DNA from: Polyangiaceae bacterium
GTDB lineage: Bacteria; Myxococcota; Polyangia; Polyangiales; Polyangiaceae
NCBI GenBank assembly: GCA_025936205.1
Contig: JAICTU010000199.1
Location: forward strand, 1-15,383
Length of the DNA stretch: 15,383 nt
Direction: 5' to 3'
The position numbers and the translations under genes were made by a program. The notes under the pieces were generated by a model. The model was not told where the DNA came from and did no database searches. It worked only from the letters and a program-made list of their open reading frames with translations. How positions within the stretch are numbered: position 1 is the first letter of the stretch; each line of letters begins with the position of its first letter. Shown here in pieces: positions 1 through 6,487 of this stretch.

Positions 1-190
1 ATCCAGCGTCTACGGCGGCGGGCAGACAACGGAAAATGGCTGACTCACCAGCCAACCGCCAGCCACCTCAGCGAGCTCGGGTGGAGGAAGAGCGGGCGCG
101 GGGCGGCGCCGGACGGCGCCTAGCTCCCTGCCCCAGCCGCGCGCCCGGCGCTGCACGGCTGCCCCGCGGGCCTTGCTCGACCGCGGCCTT
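1..190. other. Non-coding leader upstream of the GntR-PurM gene
   Basis: I support no gene here. The three + frames show only short open stretches with no recognisable protein; one ends at a TGA at 41-43 and could be the tail of an upstream gene, but it is too short to judge. The stretch is very GC-rich. It contains GGCGCC twice (105-110 and 115-120), which could form a 6-bp hairpin with a 4-nt loop, and CAGCCG/CGGCTG (134-139/156-161). Neither is followed by a T tract, so neither looks like a classical intrinsic terminator. Confidence 0.4.
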
Positions 191-212
191 CTGTATTATT
201 CGTGTGATACAG
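191..212. promoter_or_regulatory. Candidate operator: perfect inverted repeat CTGTAT-N10-ATACAG
   Basis: CTGTAT at 191-196 and ATACAG at 207-212 form a perfect inverted repeat in an AT-rich island within otherwise GC-rich DNA. A -10-like hexamer TATTAT (194-199) overlaps the left arm, and the last base of the right arm is the G of the GTG start at 212. GntR-family dimers bind such short inverted repeats, and the downstream gene carries a GntR-type wHTH, so autorepression is the natural reading. No clear -35 is visible: TTGCTC at 173-178 gives a 15-bp spacer. The repeat is seen directly; the operator role is inferred. Confidence 0.5.
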
Positions 213-1663
213 TGTTCACGCTCCAGATCGACCCTTCCGCCAAGCTGCCCGTGTACCGGCAGATCATCGATCAGACGCATTTCGCCATCAACACCGGCGC
301 GCTGGCTGCCGGCGAGCGCCTGGCCAGCTTGCGCGAACTCTCGCAGCGCCACGGCGTGGCCATCAACACCGTGGTCAAGGCCTTCAAGGCGCTCGAGCAG
401 CGGGGCTTGGTGCAAGCCGGTCCGCGCAGCGGCTATCGCGTGGTCGGGCCGGGCAGCGCGGCGCCCCGCCCGGCAAAGGCGGCGAATGCCTCGCGCTACC
501 AGGCGCGCGGCGTGTCCGCTACCAAGCAGGAGGTGCATGGCGCCATCGCCACGCTCGATCCCGGGTTGTTTCCCCTCGCCTTCTGCAAGATCACGGAAGA
601 CTACCTGACGGGGGATCCGGATCTGTGCAACGTCATCCACGCGGACGGCAGCGGCACCAAGAGCATCATCGCCTACCTGCACTACCGGGAGACAGGGGAC
701 GCCAGCGTTTTTCGCGGCATCAGCCAGGACAGCCTGGTGATGAACCTAGACGACCTGCTGTGCGTCGGCGTGACCGGCAGGATCCTGGTCTCGGCCACCA
801 TCAACCGCAACGCCAAGCGCATCGGGGCCGACGCGCTGCGCGAGTTGATCCTGGGCAATGACGACTACCTCACCCGCCTGCGCGAGCACGGCGTGGCGAT
901 CCATAGCGGCGGCGGCGAGACGGCGGACGTGGGCGATCTGACGCCGACCGTGGTGGTGGACAGCTGCTGCAGCGCCGTGCTGCGCAAGAGCGACGTGATC
1001 AGCGGAGCAGAGATCCGCCCGGGCCTGGTGATCGTGGGACTCGCCAGCGACGGCCAGGCCAGCTACGAGGACGCCGAGAACAGCGGCATCGGCAGCAACG
1101 GCCTGACCAGCGCGCGCCACGACTTGCTCGGTGCGCACTACCGCGAGCACTACCCGGAGACGTTCGACGCCGGCATCGACCCCTCCTTGATCTATACCGG
1201 CCCGTTCCGGCTCTCGGACCCCTTGCCCGGCTCACGCCAGAGCGTGGGCGAAGCGCTGCTCAGCCCCACGCGCAGCTACGCGCCGGTGATCCGCGCCCTG
1301 CTGGAGGCCGACCGGCGCAAGATCAAGGGCCTCGTGCACTGTTCGGGCGGCGGCCAGACGAAGTGCCTGCGCTTCGGGCGCGGCGTGCATTTCATCAAAG
1401 ACAACCTGCTGCCGCTACCGCCGATCTTCCGCACCATCCAGCGCGTCAGCAAGACCAACTGGAAGGAGATGTATCAGGTCTACAACATGGGCCATCGCAT
1501 GGAGGTGTACTGCACCGCGCGCGATGCCAAGCACGTGATCGAGGCGGCACGGTCGTTCGGCATCAGGGCGCAGCAGATCGGCCGCACCGAGCGCTCGGAG
1601 AGCGGGCGCAACCAGCTCAGCGTGAGCCACGGCGCACGCGTGCTGAGCTACGCGGCCCCCTGA
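212..1663 (+). CDS. GntR-family wHTH fused to AIR synthase (PurM-like) domain
   Basis: This 483-residue protein joins two modules. Residues 1-79 are a GntR/YtrA-type winged helix: it opens with [17 protein letters not shown], has helix-turn-helix [21 protein letters not shown], and ends in wing GYRVV. A linker (80-94) leads to residues 95-483, a full-length PurM-like domain resembling the roughly 390-residue Bacteroidota-type phosphoribosylformylglycinamidine cyclo-ligase as I recall it. Its motifs are HADGSGTK (143-150), [10 protein letters not shown] (177-186), GGETADVGD (234-242), [11 protein letters not shown] (294-304), HCSGGGQTK (376-384) and YNMGHRME (424-431). PurM converts FGAM and ATP to AIR in purine synthesis. 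The nucleotide and substrate motifs look intact, so the domain may still be catalytic, or may act as a ligand sensor as the aminotransferase domain does in MocR regulators. The GTG at 212 is chosen because it begins the conserved GntR N-terminus; an in-frame TTG at 173 would translate promoter-like DNA. cbiR follows after 16 nt. Confidence 0.85.
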   Translation: MFTLQIDPSAKLPVYRQIIDQTHFAINTGALAAGERLASLRELSQRHGVAINTVVKAFKALEQRGLVQAGPRSGYRVVGPGSAAPRPAKAANASRYQARGVSATKQEVHGAIATLDPGLFPLAFCKITEDYLTGDPDLCNVIHADGSGTKSIIAYLHYRETGDASVFRGISQDSLVMNLDDLLCVGVTGRILVSATINRNAKRIGADALRELILGNDDYLTRLREHGVAIHSGGGETADVGDLTPTVVVDSCCSAVLRKSDVISGAEIRPGLVIVGLASDGQASYEDAENSGIGSNGLTSARHDLLGAHYREHYPETFDAGIDPSLIYTGPFRLSDPLPGSRQSVGEALLSPTRSYAPVIRALLEADRRKIKGLVHCSGGGQTKCLRFGRGVHFIKDNLLPLPPIFRTIQRVSKTNWKEMYQVYNMGHRMEVYCTARDAKHVIEAARSFGIRAQQIGRTERSESGRNQLSVSHGARVLSYAAP

Positions 1664-1679
1664 CGCCGCCGGAGAGCGG

Positions 1680-2486
1680 ATGCGCGTCGGCACGACCTCC
1701 TTCATCCATCCCGGCAGCTGGCTGCACAACGTGCAGCAGCTCGGGCCACGCTTCGACGATATCGAGATCCTTTTCTTCGAGGCAGCCGGCTTCCCGGATG
1801 CGGAGGAATGCCGAGCACTCGCGCGCTGCAAGCAACACTACGGGCTGAGCTACTCCTTGCACACGCCGCTCGAGGCAAGCCTGGCGAGCGCTGATACGGG
1901 GCGGCGCGAGGCGAGCGTGGACGCGGTGCGGCGCGCAGTCGAAGCCGCGTCCGCGTTCGACCCGGAGCACTACGTGGTGCACGTCTACCTCGGCGATGGC
2001 GAGCGCGACCCGCAGCCCCCTCGCGATCTCGACGCCTGGCGTGAACGGGCGGCGAGTTCCCTGCGCCAGCTGCTCGCGCACGGTCTGGCACCGCGCCAGC
2101 TCTGCGTGGAAGCGCTGGACTACGATTTCGCGCTGCTCCACCCCGTGATCGAAGCGCTCGATCTGTCGATCGCGCTCGACGTCGGGCACTGGGTGCGCGA
2201 CGGGCGCGACGAGCTGAGCGAGCTTCAGCGCTACCTGCCACGGGCTCGACTCCTGCAATGGCACGGTACCGAGCCCGGCGGGCGCGACCATCGTTCGCTG
2301 CGCCACTACCCGACCGAGCGCGCGCGGGCTCTCTTGTCCGCCCTGGTGGCGTCGCAGTTCGACGGCGTGCTCACGCTGGAGGTCTTCGATGCCGCCGAGC
2401 TGGCGAGCTCCGAGCAAGTGCTGGCCCAGCTCTGGCGCGAGCTAGCGCTCCCGCCGCGCCAGCTCGCGACGAGAGCTGCGCCGTGA
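1680..2486 (+). CDS. cbiR: CbiR-like cobamide-remodelling enzyme (xylose-isomerase-like TIM barrel)
   Basis: The 268-residue protein has the pattern of the AP endonuclease 2/xylose-isomerase-like TIM-barrel family. Candidate metal ligands lie at the ends of strands: H61 (SLHTPLE), H101 (VVHVYLGDG), E144 (CVEALD), D167 and H170 (LDVGHW), H195 (LQWHGT), H204 and E234 (LEVFD). Cobamide-specific members of this family, CbiR, first described in Akkermansia, cleave the nucleotide loop of cobamides so that the lower ligand can be replaced. The gene lies between a purM-like gene and cobD/cobC/cobQ, which strongly supports a corrinoid role over DNA repair or sugar isomerisation. Start ATG 1680 has GGAG at 1671-1674. 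The stop overlaps the GTG of cobD by 4 nt. Family membership is firm; the CbiR assignment rests on context plus remembered family features. Confidence 0.75.
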   Translation: MRVGTTSFIHPGSWLHNVQQLGPRFDDIEILFFEAAGFPDAEECRALARCKQHYGLSYSLHTPLEASLASADTGRREASVDAVRRAVEAASAFDPEHYVVHVYLGDGERDPQPPRDLDAWRERAASSLRQLLAHGLAPRQLCVEALDYDFALLHPVIEALDLSIALDVGHWVRDGRDELSELQRYLPRARLLQWHGTEPGGRDHRSLRHYPTERARALLSALVASQFDGVLTLEVFDAAELASSEQVLAQLWRELALPPRQLATRAAP

Positions 2487-3412
2487 ACCAGCTGTGGGGT
2501 CTCGGCTCGGCCAGCGTGCTGGCCGCCGCGCTGCTCATCGACTGCGCTTTCGGCGAGCTGCCGGCCGCCGCGCATCCGGTGGTGTGGATGGGCAACGTCG
2601 CACGTGCCCTCGAACGTGTGCTGCCTCGCTCGGGAGCAGCGCGCCAGCTGCTCGGTGGCGCGGCGCTCGCGTTGTTCGTGCCCGCCGCCTTCGCTGGCGC
2701 GAGCTTCGGCCTCTCACTGCTGGCGCGGCCCTGGCCGATCGCGGGCTGGTTGTTGCAGGTGTTGACGTTGACGGCGATGTTCGCAGCGCGCGCCCTGGGC
2801 GACGCCGCGCGCGAAATGGAGCGTTCACTGCGGGCAGGCCAGCTCGAGCGCGCGCGCTTCGGCTTGCGTAGCCTGTGCAGCCGGGACCCGAGCCAGCTCA
2901 GCGAACCGGAGCTGATCGGCGCCACCATCGAGTCGGTGGCGGAGAACGCTTCGGATAGCTTCGTCGCTCCGATCTTTTATTACGTTTTGTTCGGTCTGCC
3001 CGGGGCGGTGGCGTACCGCGCCGTCAACACGCTCGACGCCATGGTCGGCTACCGCGGCCGCTACGAGCATCTGGGCAAAGCCAGCGCGCGCCTGGACGAT
3101 CTGCTGAACTTCATTCCCGCACGCCTGACCGCGCTCGCATTGTTGCTCGCCGGGGCGCTGCTCGGCAAAGACGTGCGCGCCGGGGTCTCGATCTGGCAGC
3201 GCGACGCCCGCACCACCGCCAGCCCCAACGCAGGCAGGCCCATGGCGGCCATGGCCGGCCTGCTCGGGGTGCGGCTGGAGAAAGCCGGCCACTACGCGCT
3301 GGGTGACGCGCGCATTTCGCTGACGGAGCCGCTGATCGGCGACGCCTGGCGCGTGGTGCGGCTCACTTTTGCGCTGACGGCGCTCTCTGCGCTGGCGCTG
3401 GCGGCCTGGTGA
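2483..3412 (+). CDS. cobD: Adenosylcobinamide-phosphate synthase CobD/CbiB
   Basis: This 309-residue integral inner-membrane protein attaches aminopropanol phosphate (or a related amino alcohol) to adenosylcobyric acid, making adenosylcobinamide phosphate. Family landmarks are visible in order: the N-terminal segment ending in AAHPVVWMGN, hydrophobic segments rich in Ala/Leu/Phe, ESVAENASDSFVAPIFYY, the following AYRAVNTLDAMVGYR, LDDLLNFIPARLTAL, and SPNAGRPMAAMAGLLGVRLEKAG, with a C-terminal hydrophobic tail. Length is normal for the family. The GTG at 2483 is chosen because the alignable region begins there and it forms a GTGA overlap with the cbiR stop, typical of translational coupling; GAGAG at 2471-2475 may serve as ribosome-binding site. 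Upstream codons in the same frame run inside cbiR. The gene supplies the substrate for nucleotide-loop assembly together with cobC downstream. Confidence 0.93.
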   Translation: MNQLWGLGSASVLAAALLIDCAFGELPAAAHPVVWMGNVARALERVLPRSGAARQLLGGAALALFVPAAFAGASFGLSLLARPWPIAGWLLQVLTLTAMFAARALGDAAREMERSLRAGQLERARFGLRSLCSRDPSQLSEPELIGATIESVAENASDSFVAPIFYYVLFGLPGAVAYRAVNTLDAMVGYRGRYEHLGKASARLDDLLNFIPARLTALALLLAGALLGKDVRAGVSIWQRDARTTASPNAGRPMAAMAGLLGVRLEKAGHYALGDARISLTEPLIGDAWRVVRLTFALTALSALALAAW

Positions 3413-3427
3413 GGCTAGGCCCGCAGC

Positions 3428-4492
3428 GTGCCGATCTCGCCCCTCCCCTCAGCATCCGAGCCGGTCCGACACGGCGGTCTGCAGGAAGCCGAGCTGCGCC
3501 GGCTGGGCATCGACCCCGAGACGGTGCTCGACTTCAGCTCCAGCACCAACCCTTATGGGCCGGACCCCGAGGTCGCTCGCGCGCTGCAGGGCGCACGTTT
3601 CGATCGCTACCCGGACCCGACGGCGCTGCGCGCGCGCGAAGCGCTGGCGGAGCGCTGCGGCGTCGAGCCCGAGCAGCTGGTGCTCGGCAATGGCGCAGCC
3701 GAGCTGCTCTGGTCCCTGGCGCGCTGTCTGCTCGGACCCGGCACCAGCGCCCTGATCGCCGAGCCTACTTTCTCGGAGTTTCGCAGCGCGGCGAACTGCT
3801 GTGGAGCCGTCGTGCGCGAGTGGCGCGCCGCGCCCGAACGGGGCTTCACGATCGAGCTGGGCGCACTCTGGGCCGCCACTGCGCATGCCGTCTACTTGTG
3901 CTCGCCCAACACGCCGACCGGCAGGGCGCTCCCGGCCAGCGAGATCGCGGACTGGGCCGCGTGTCAGCAGTCGACGATCGTGCTCGACCAGTCCTTTCTC
4001 AGCCTGAGCGAGCGCTGGCAGGACGCGGCGCTGAAGCTGCCCCGGAATGTCGTCGTGGTGCGCTCGTTGACGAAGGATCACGGAATCCCGGGGGTACGCC
4101 TGGGATACCTGATCGGCAGCCCGGAGTTGTGCGCCCTGCTCGAACGCTCGCGCCCCGCCTGGAGCACCAGCGCGCTGGCGCAAGCCGCCGCCATCGCCTG
4201 CTGCCGCTCGGATGAGTTCGTGGCGAGCAGCCGCGAGCGCTTGCTCGAAGATCGGCGCCAGCTCGCGCTCGAGCTGGCAGCGCTCGGCATCGAGAGCGTG
4301 CCCTCGCAGACCAACTTTCTGCTGGCGCGCGTACCGGGGGTGGGCGAGCTGCGCGCACGGCTGCTGACGCGCCATCAGATCCTGGTGCGCGACTGCGCCT
4401 CGTTCGGGCTGCCCGGCTTCCTGCGGCTCGCCGCGCGGCCCGCGGCCGAACGCGCGCGGCTGGTGGCGGCGCTGCGCGCGGAGCAACTCTGA
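3428..4492 (+). CDS. cobC: CobC-type threonine-phosphate decarboxylase-like PLP enzyme
   Basis: This 354-residue fold-type-I PLP enzyme resembles HisC and the CobC/CobD(Salmonella) family, which provides (R)-1-amino-2-propanol phosphate from L-threonine phosphate for CbiB. Landmarks are DFSSSTNPYGP (35-45), the LGNGAAELLW glycine-rich turn, SPNTPTG (159-165), LDQSF with D187, the PLP lysine K216 in SLTKDHGIPGVRLGY, and FLRLAAR near the C-terminus. It sits 15 nt after cobD and its stop overlaps the ATG of cobQ by one base (TGATG), so it is part of the cobamide operon. The GTG start at 3428 has no strong Shine-Dalgarno sequence (GAGG lies 13 nt upstream), so expression probably depends on coupling. 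Sequence alone separates it from histidinol-phosphate aminotransferase only weakly; the context decides. Confidence 0.87.
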   Translation: MPISPLPSASEPVRHGGLQEAELRRLGIDPETVLDFSSSTNPYGPDPEVARALQGARFDRYPDPTALRAREALAERCGVEPEQLVLGNGAAELLWSLARCLLGPGTSALIAEPTFSEFRSAANCCGAVVREWRAAPERGFTIELGALWAATAHAVYLCSPNTPTGRALPASEIADWAACQQSTIVLDQSFLSLSERWQDAALKLPRNVVVVRSLTKDHGIPGVRLGYLIGSPELCALLERSRPAWSTSALAQAAAIACCRSDEFVASSRERLLEDRRQLALELAALGIESVPSQTNFLLARVPGVGELRARLLTRHQILVRDCASFGLPGFLRLAARPAAERARLVAALRAEQL

Positions 4493-6018
4493 TGCTGGCG
4501 CGCACCCTGATGGTGCAGGGCACGGCGTCGTCCGTGGGCAAGAGCCTGCTCGTGGCGGCGTTGTGCCGCCTGTTTCGTCAGGACGGCTTCGACGTCGCGC
4601 CCTTTAAATCCCAGAACATGGCGCTCAACTCCGCCGTCACGCCCGACGGCTTCGAGATCGGGCGAGCGCAGGCCGTGCAGGCCGAGGCAGCGGGCTTGCC
4701 CGCGAGCGTGGACATGAACCCGATCCTGCTCAAGCCGGAAGGGCCGCAGCGCTCGCAGGTCGTGGTCCTGGGCCGTCCCCAGGCGACGCTCAGCGCACGG
4801 CAATATCACGACTACAAGCTCGAGCTGCAGAGCGTCGTCGCCGGCTCGCTCGAGCGCCTGCGCCGGCGTCATCAGCTGGTGATCATCGAGGGCGCGGGGA
4901 GCCCCGCGGAGATCAATCTCAAGGCTCGCGACCTGGTCAACATGCATGTGGCGCGGCTGGCGGAAGCGCCCGTGTTGCTGGTCGGCGACATCGATCGCGG
5001 CGGTGTGTTCGCGGCGCTGGTCGGCACCCTGGAGCTGCTCGAGCCCGACGAGCGCGACCGCGTGGCGGCGCTCGTCATCAACAACTTCCGGGGTGATCTC
5101 AGCCTGCTCGAGCCGGGGCTGGAGTTCGTGCGGCAGCGCACGGGCAAGCCCGTGCTGGGCGTGGTCCCTCACGTGCCGCAGCTGCGCATCGCGGACGAGG
5201 ACTCCGTCTCGCTCGAAAGCCGCGCAGCGCGGCAGCGCCCGAGCCGTGGCGAGCTGGACATCGCGGTGGTGCGCTTGCCGCAGATGTCGAACTACGACGA
5301 TGTGCTGGAGCTGGAGCACGAGCCCGCCGTGACGGTGCGCTTCGTGCAAGACCCGGCGGAGTTGAGGGGCGCAGACCTGGTGATCCTACCCGGTAGCAAG
5401 AGCACGCTCTCGGACCTGAGCTGGCTGCGCCGGAGCGGTCTCGCCGCGCAGCTGGTGCGGCAAGCCCACGCCGGCGGCCTGGTCCTGGGCATCTGCGGCG
5501 GTTGCCAGATGCTCGGCGAGTGGATCGAAGATCCGGAGCGGCTGGAGTCTCGTGAGCCGCTGGTGCCGGGGCTGGGCTTGCTCGCCTCGTCGACGCGCTT
5601 TGCTGCCGACAAGCGCACCACCCAGGTCGAAGCGTGCTGTGCTCTCCCCTGCTTTCTGGCGGGGGAGGCGCCTGGCGCAGGGCGCCTGTCGGGCTACGAG
5701 ATCCACATGGGCAGGCTCACGCTGCGCTCCACCACGCGCAGTCCATTTCGGCTGCTGGCACGCAACGGGCAGCCCGTGGAGGCTCGAGATGGGGCCATCA
5801 ATGCTACCGGCAACGTGATCGGCACGATGTTGCACGGGCTTTTCGCCAACGAGACCTTGCGCCGGGGGCTGCTCCGCCGGCTGCGGCAGCAGCGCGGGCT
5901 GAGCGAGTTGCCGGGTGCAACCTTGCCGGCGCGCGAGGCCGAATACGACCGGCTGGCGGCAGCGGTGCGCCAGGCGCTCGATCTCGAGCTGTTGCGGCGA
6001 CTGATCGGCGCGACTTGA
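4492..6018 (+). CDS. cobQ: Cobyric acid synthase CobQ (CbiP)
   Basis: This 508-residue cytoplasmic amidotransferase adds four amide groups to adenosylcobyrinic acid a,c-diamide, using glutamine and ATP. The N-terminal ATP domain carries the dethiobiotin-synthetase-like P-loop GTASSVGKS (10-18), FKSQNMALNS (38-47), and IIEGAGSPAEINL. The C-terminal type-1 glutamine amidotransferase domain carries LPGSKST (299-305), the nucleophile elbow LGICGGCQMLG with C335, SGYEIHMG (400-407), and the catalytic histidine H448 in GTMLHGLF. The residue after the GG is Cys (C338), where Tyr or Leu is more usual in my recollection; this is not a catalytic position. The ATG start overlaps the cobC stop by one base. 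It is the last gene of the operon, and a small stem-loop lies directly at its stop. No corrin-ring or lower-ligand genes (cobT, cobS, cobU) are in the window. Confidence 0.96.
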   Translation: MLARTLMVQGTASSVGKSLLVAALCRLFRQDGFDVAPFKSQNMALNSAVTPDGFEIGRAQAVQAEAAGLPASVDMNPILLKPEGPQRSQVVVLGRPQATLSARQYHDYKLELQSVVAGSLERLRRRHQLVIIEGAGSPAEINLKARDLVNMHVARLAEAPVLLVGDIDRGGVFAALVGTLELLEPDERDRVAALVINNFRGDLSLLEPGLEFVRQRTGKPVLGVVPHVPQLRIADEDSVSLESRAARQRPSRGELDIAVVRLPQMSNYDDVLELEHEPAVTVRFVQDPAELRGADLVILPGSKSTLSDLSWLRRSGLAAQLVRQAHAGGLVLGICGGCQMLGEWIEDPERLESREPLVPGLGLLASSTRFAADKRTTQVEACCALPCFLAGEAPGAGRLSGYEIHMGRLTLRSTTRSPFRLLARNGQPVEARDGAINATGNVIGTMLHGLFANETLRRGLLRRLRQQRGLSELPGATLPAREAEYDRLAAAVRQALDLELLRRLIGAT

Positions 6019-6036
6019 TCGGCGGAGTCCGATCGG
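6003..6036. repeat. Three GATCGG units at 14-bp period over the cobQ stop
   Basis: GATCGG occurs at 6003-6008, 6017-6022 and 6031-6036, exactly 14 bp apart, spanning the last cobQ codons and the stop. The middle copy also pairs with CCGATC (6029-6034), giving a 6-bp stem with a 6-nt loop that begins inside the TGA. No T tract follows, so it is a weak terminator candidate at best; it could be a small mRNA 3'-end structure. The repeat is seen directly, the function is unknown. Confidence 0.4.
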
Positions 6037-6070
6037 AGCAGGGCGAGCCGGCGCCGAGGGCAGCGCACGC

Positions 6071-6391
6071 TCAGCCGACGCGGCCGATGGAGCGCGAGAA
6101 GGCCGCGAGCTGAAGCGCCAGGTCGTGGCTCTGCGTGGCGTGGCGCGACGTGCCGCACTTGCGCAGGCCCGGGCGCAGCGGCAGGGACGCTGGTACGGCC
6201 GGCTTCGGCTGGGCGCTCGGTGCAGGGCTTTCCGGCGCCGCTGCGTTACCCGAGGTACCCGGCAGCTGGCTCCAGCGCCGCAACACTTCGGCGCGCTCTG
6301 ACGGACGAGACTGCGAGAGCAGGCGCAGGGCGAAGTCGGGGCTGTGCAGAGCTGCGTTCAGGGTTCGAGTGAGGCGATCGGCATCGGTCAT
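6071..6391 (-). CDS. Small hypothetical protein, minus strand
   Basis: I do not recognise this 106-residue protein. From the ATG at 6391 (reading leftwards) it begins MTDADRLTRTLNAALHSPDF and continues with a probable amphipathic helical segment to about residue 45. A Pro/Ala-rich low-complexity stretch (about 50-73) follows, then a basic segment with one Cys and a helical C-terminus. No signal peptide or membrane segment is visible. Reading in this frame gives the strong G/C third-position bias of real genes here, and the reading frame fits neatly in the gap between cobQ (convergent) and pgi (divergent). An in-frame GTG at 6409 is an alternative start. No clear Shine-Dalgarno sequence precedes the ATG (AGGA is about 12 nt upstream). 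It may equally be a chance frame in GC-rich DNA. Confidence 0.5.
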   Translation of the reverse strand: MTDADRLTRTLNAALHSPDFALRLLSQSRPSERAEVLRRWSQLPGTSGNAAAPESPAPSAQPKPAVPASLPLRPGLRKCGTSRHATQSHDLALQLAAFSRSIGRVG

Positions 6392-6458
6392 GGCCGCCCG
6401 TTCCTGCACGGAAGCGCCGCGCTCGGACAAGTTTTTGCGAGCTGAAGCGCCTCCGCCG

Positions 6459-6487
6459 TTGTTGTCGGGAAACCTCTTTTCGATAAG
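6459..6487 (+). promoter_or_regulatory. Candidate sigma-70-type promoter for pgi
   Basis: TTGTTG (6459-6464) and GATAAG (6482-6487) are separated by exactly 17 bp, within a locally AT-rich stretch. Transcription would be expected to begin about 7 nt downstream (near 6494), just after the ATG at 6488 and just before the in-frame GTG at 6497. If this promoter is used, the pgi mRNA would be nearly leaderless and would start at the GTG. No Shine-Dalgarno sequence is visible before either codon, which agrees with this idea. Inferred from spacing only. Confidence 0.4.

Noticed and set aside
173..211. TTG at 173 as start of the GntR-PurM gene
   Set aside because: It would place the -10-like box and the inverted repeat inside the coding region and add 13 residues not seen in GntR proteins; GTG 212 starts at the conserved residues.
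36..608. + strand open frame overlapping the start of the fusion gene
   Set aside because: Arg/Pro/Ser-rich shadow of the true frame; the GntR and PurM motifs are in the other frame.
4375..5349. Minus-strand open frame of 324 codons opposite cobC-cobQ
   Set aside because: Antisense to conserved CobQ motifs; its protein resembles no family.
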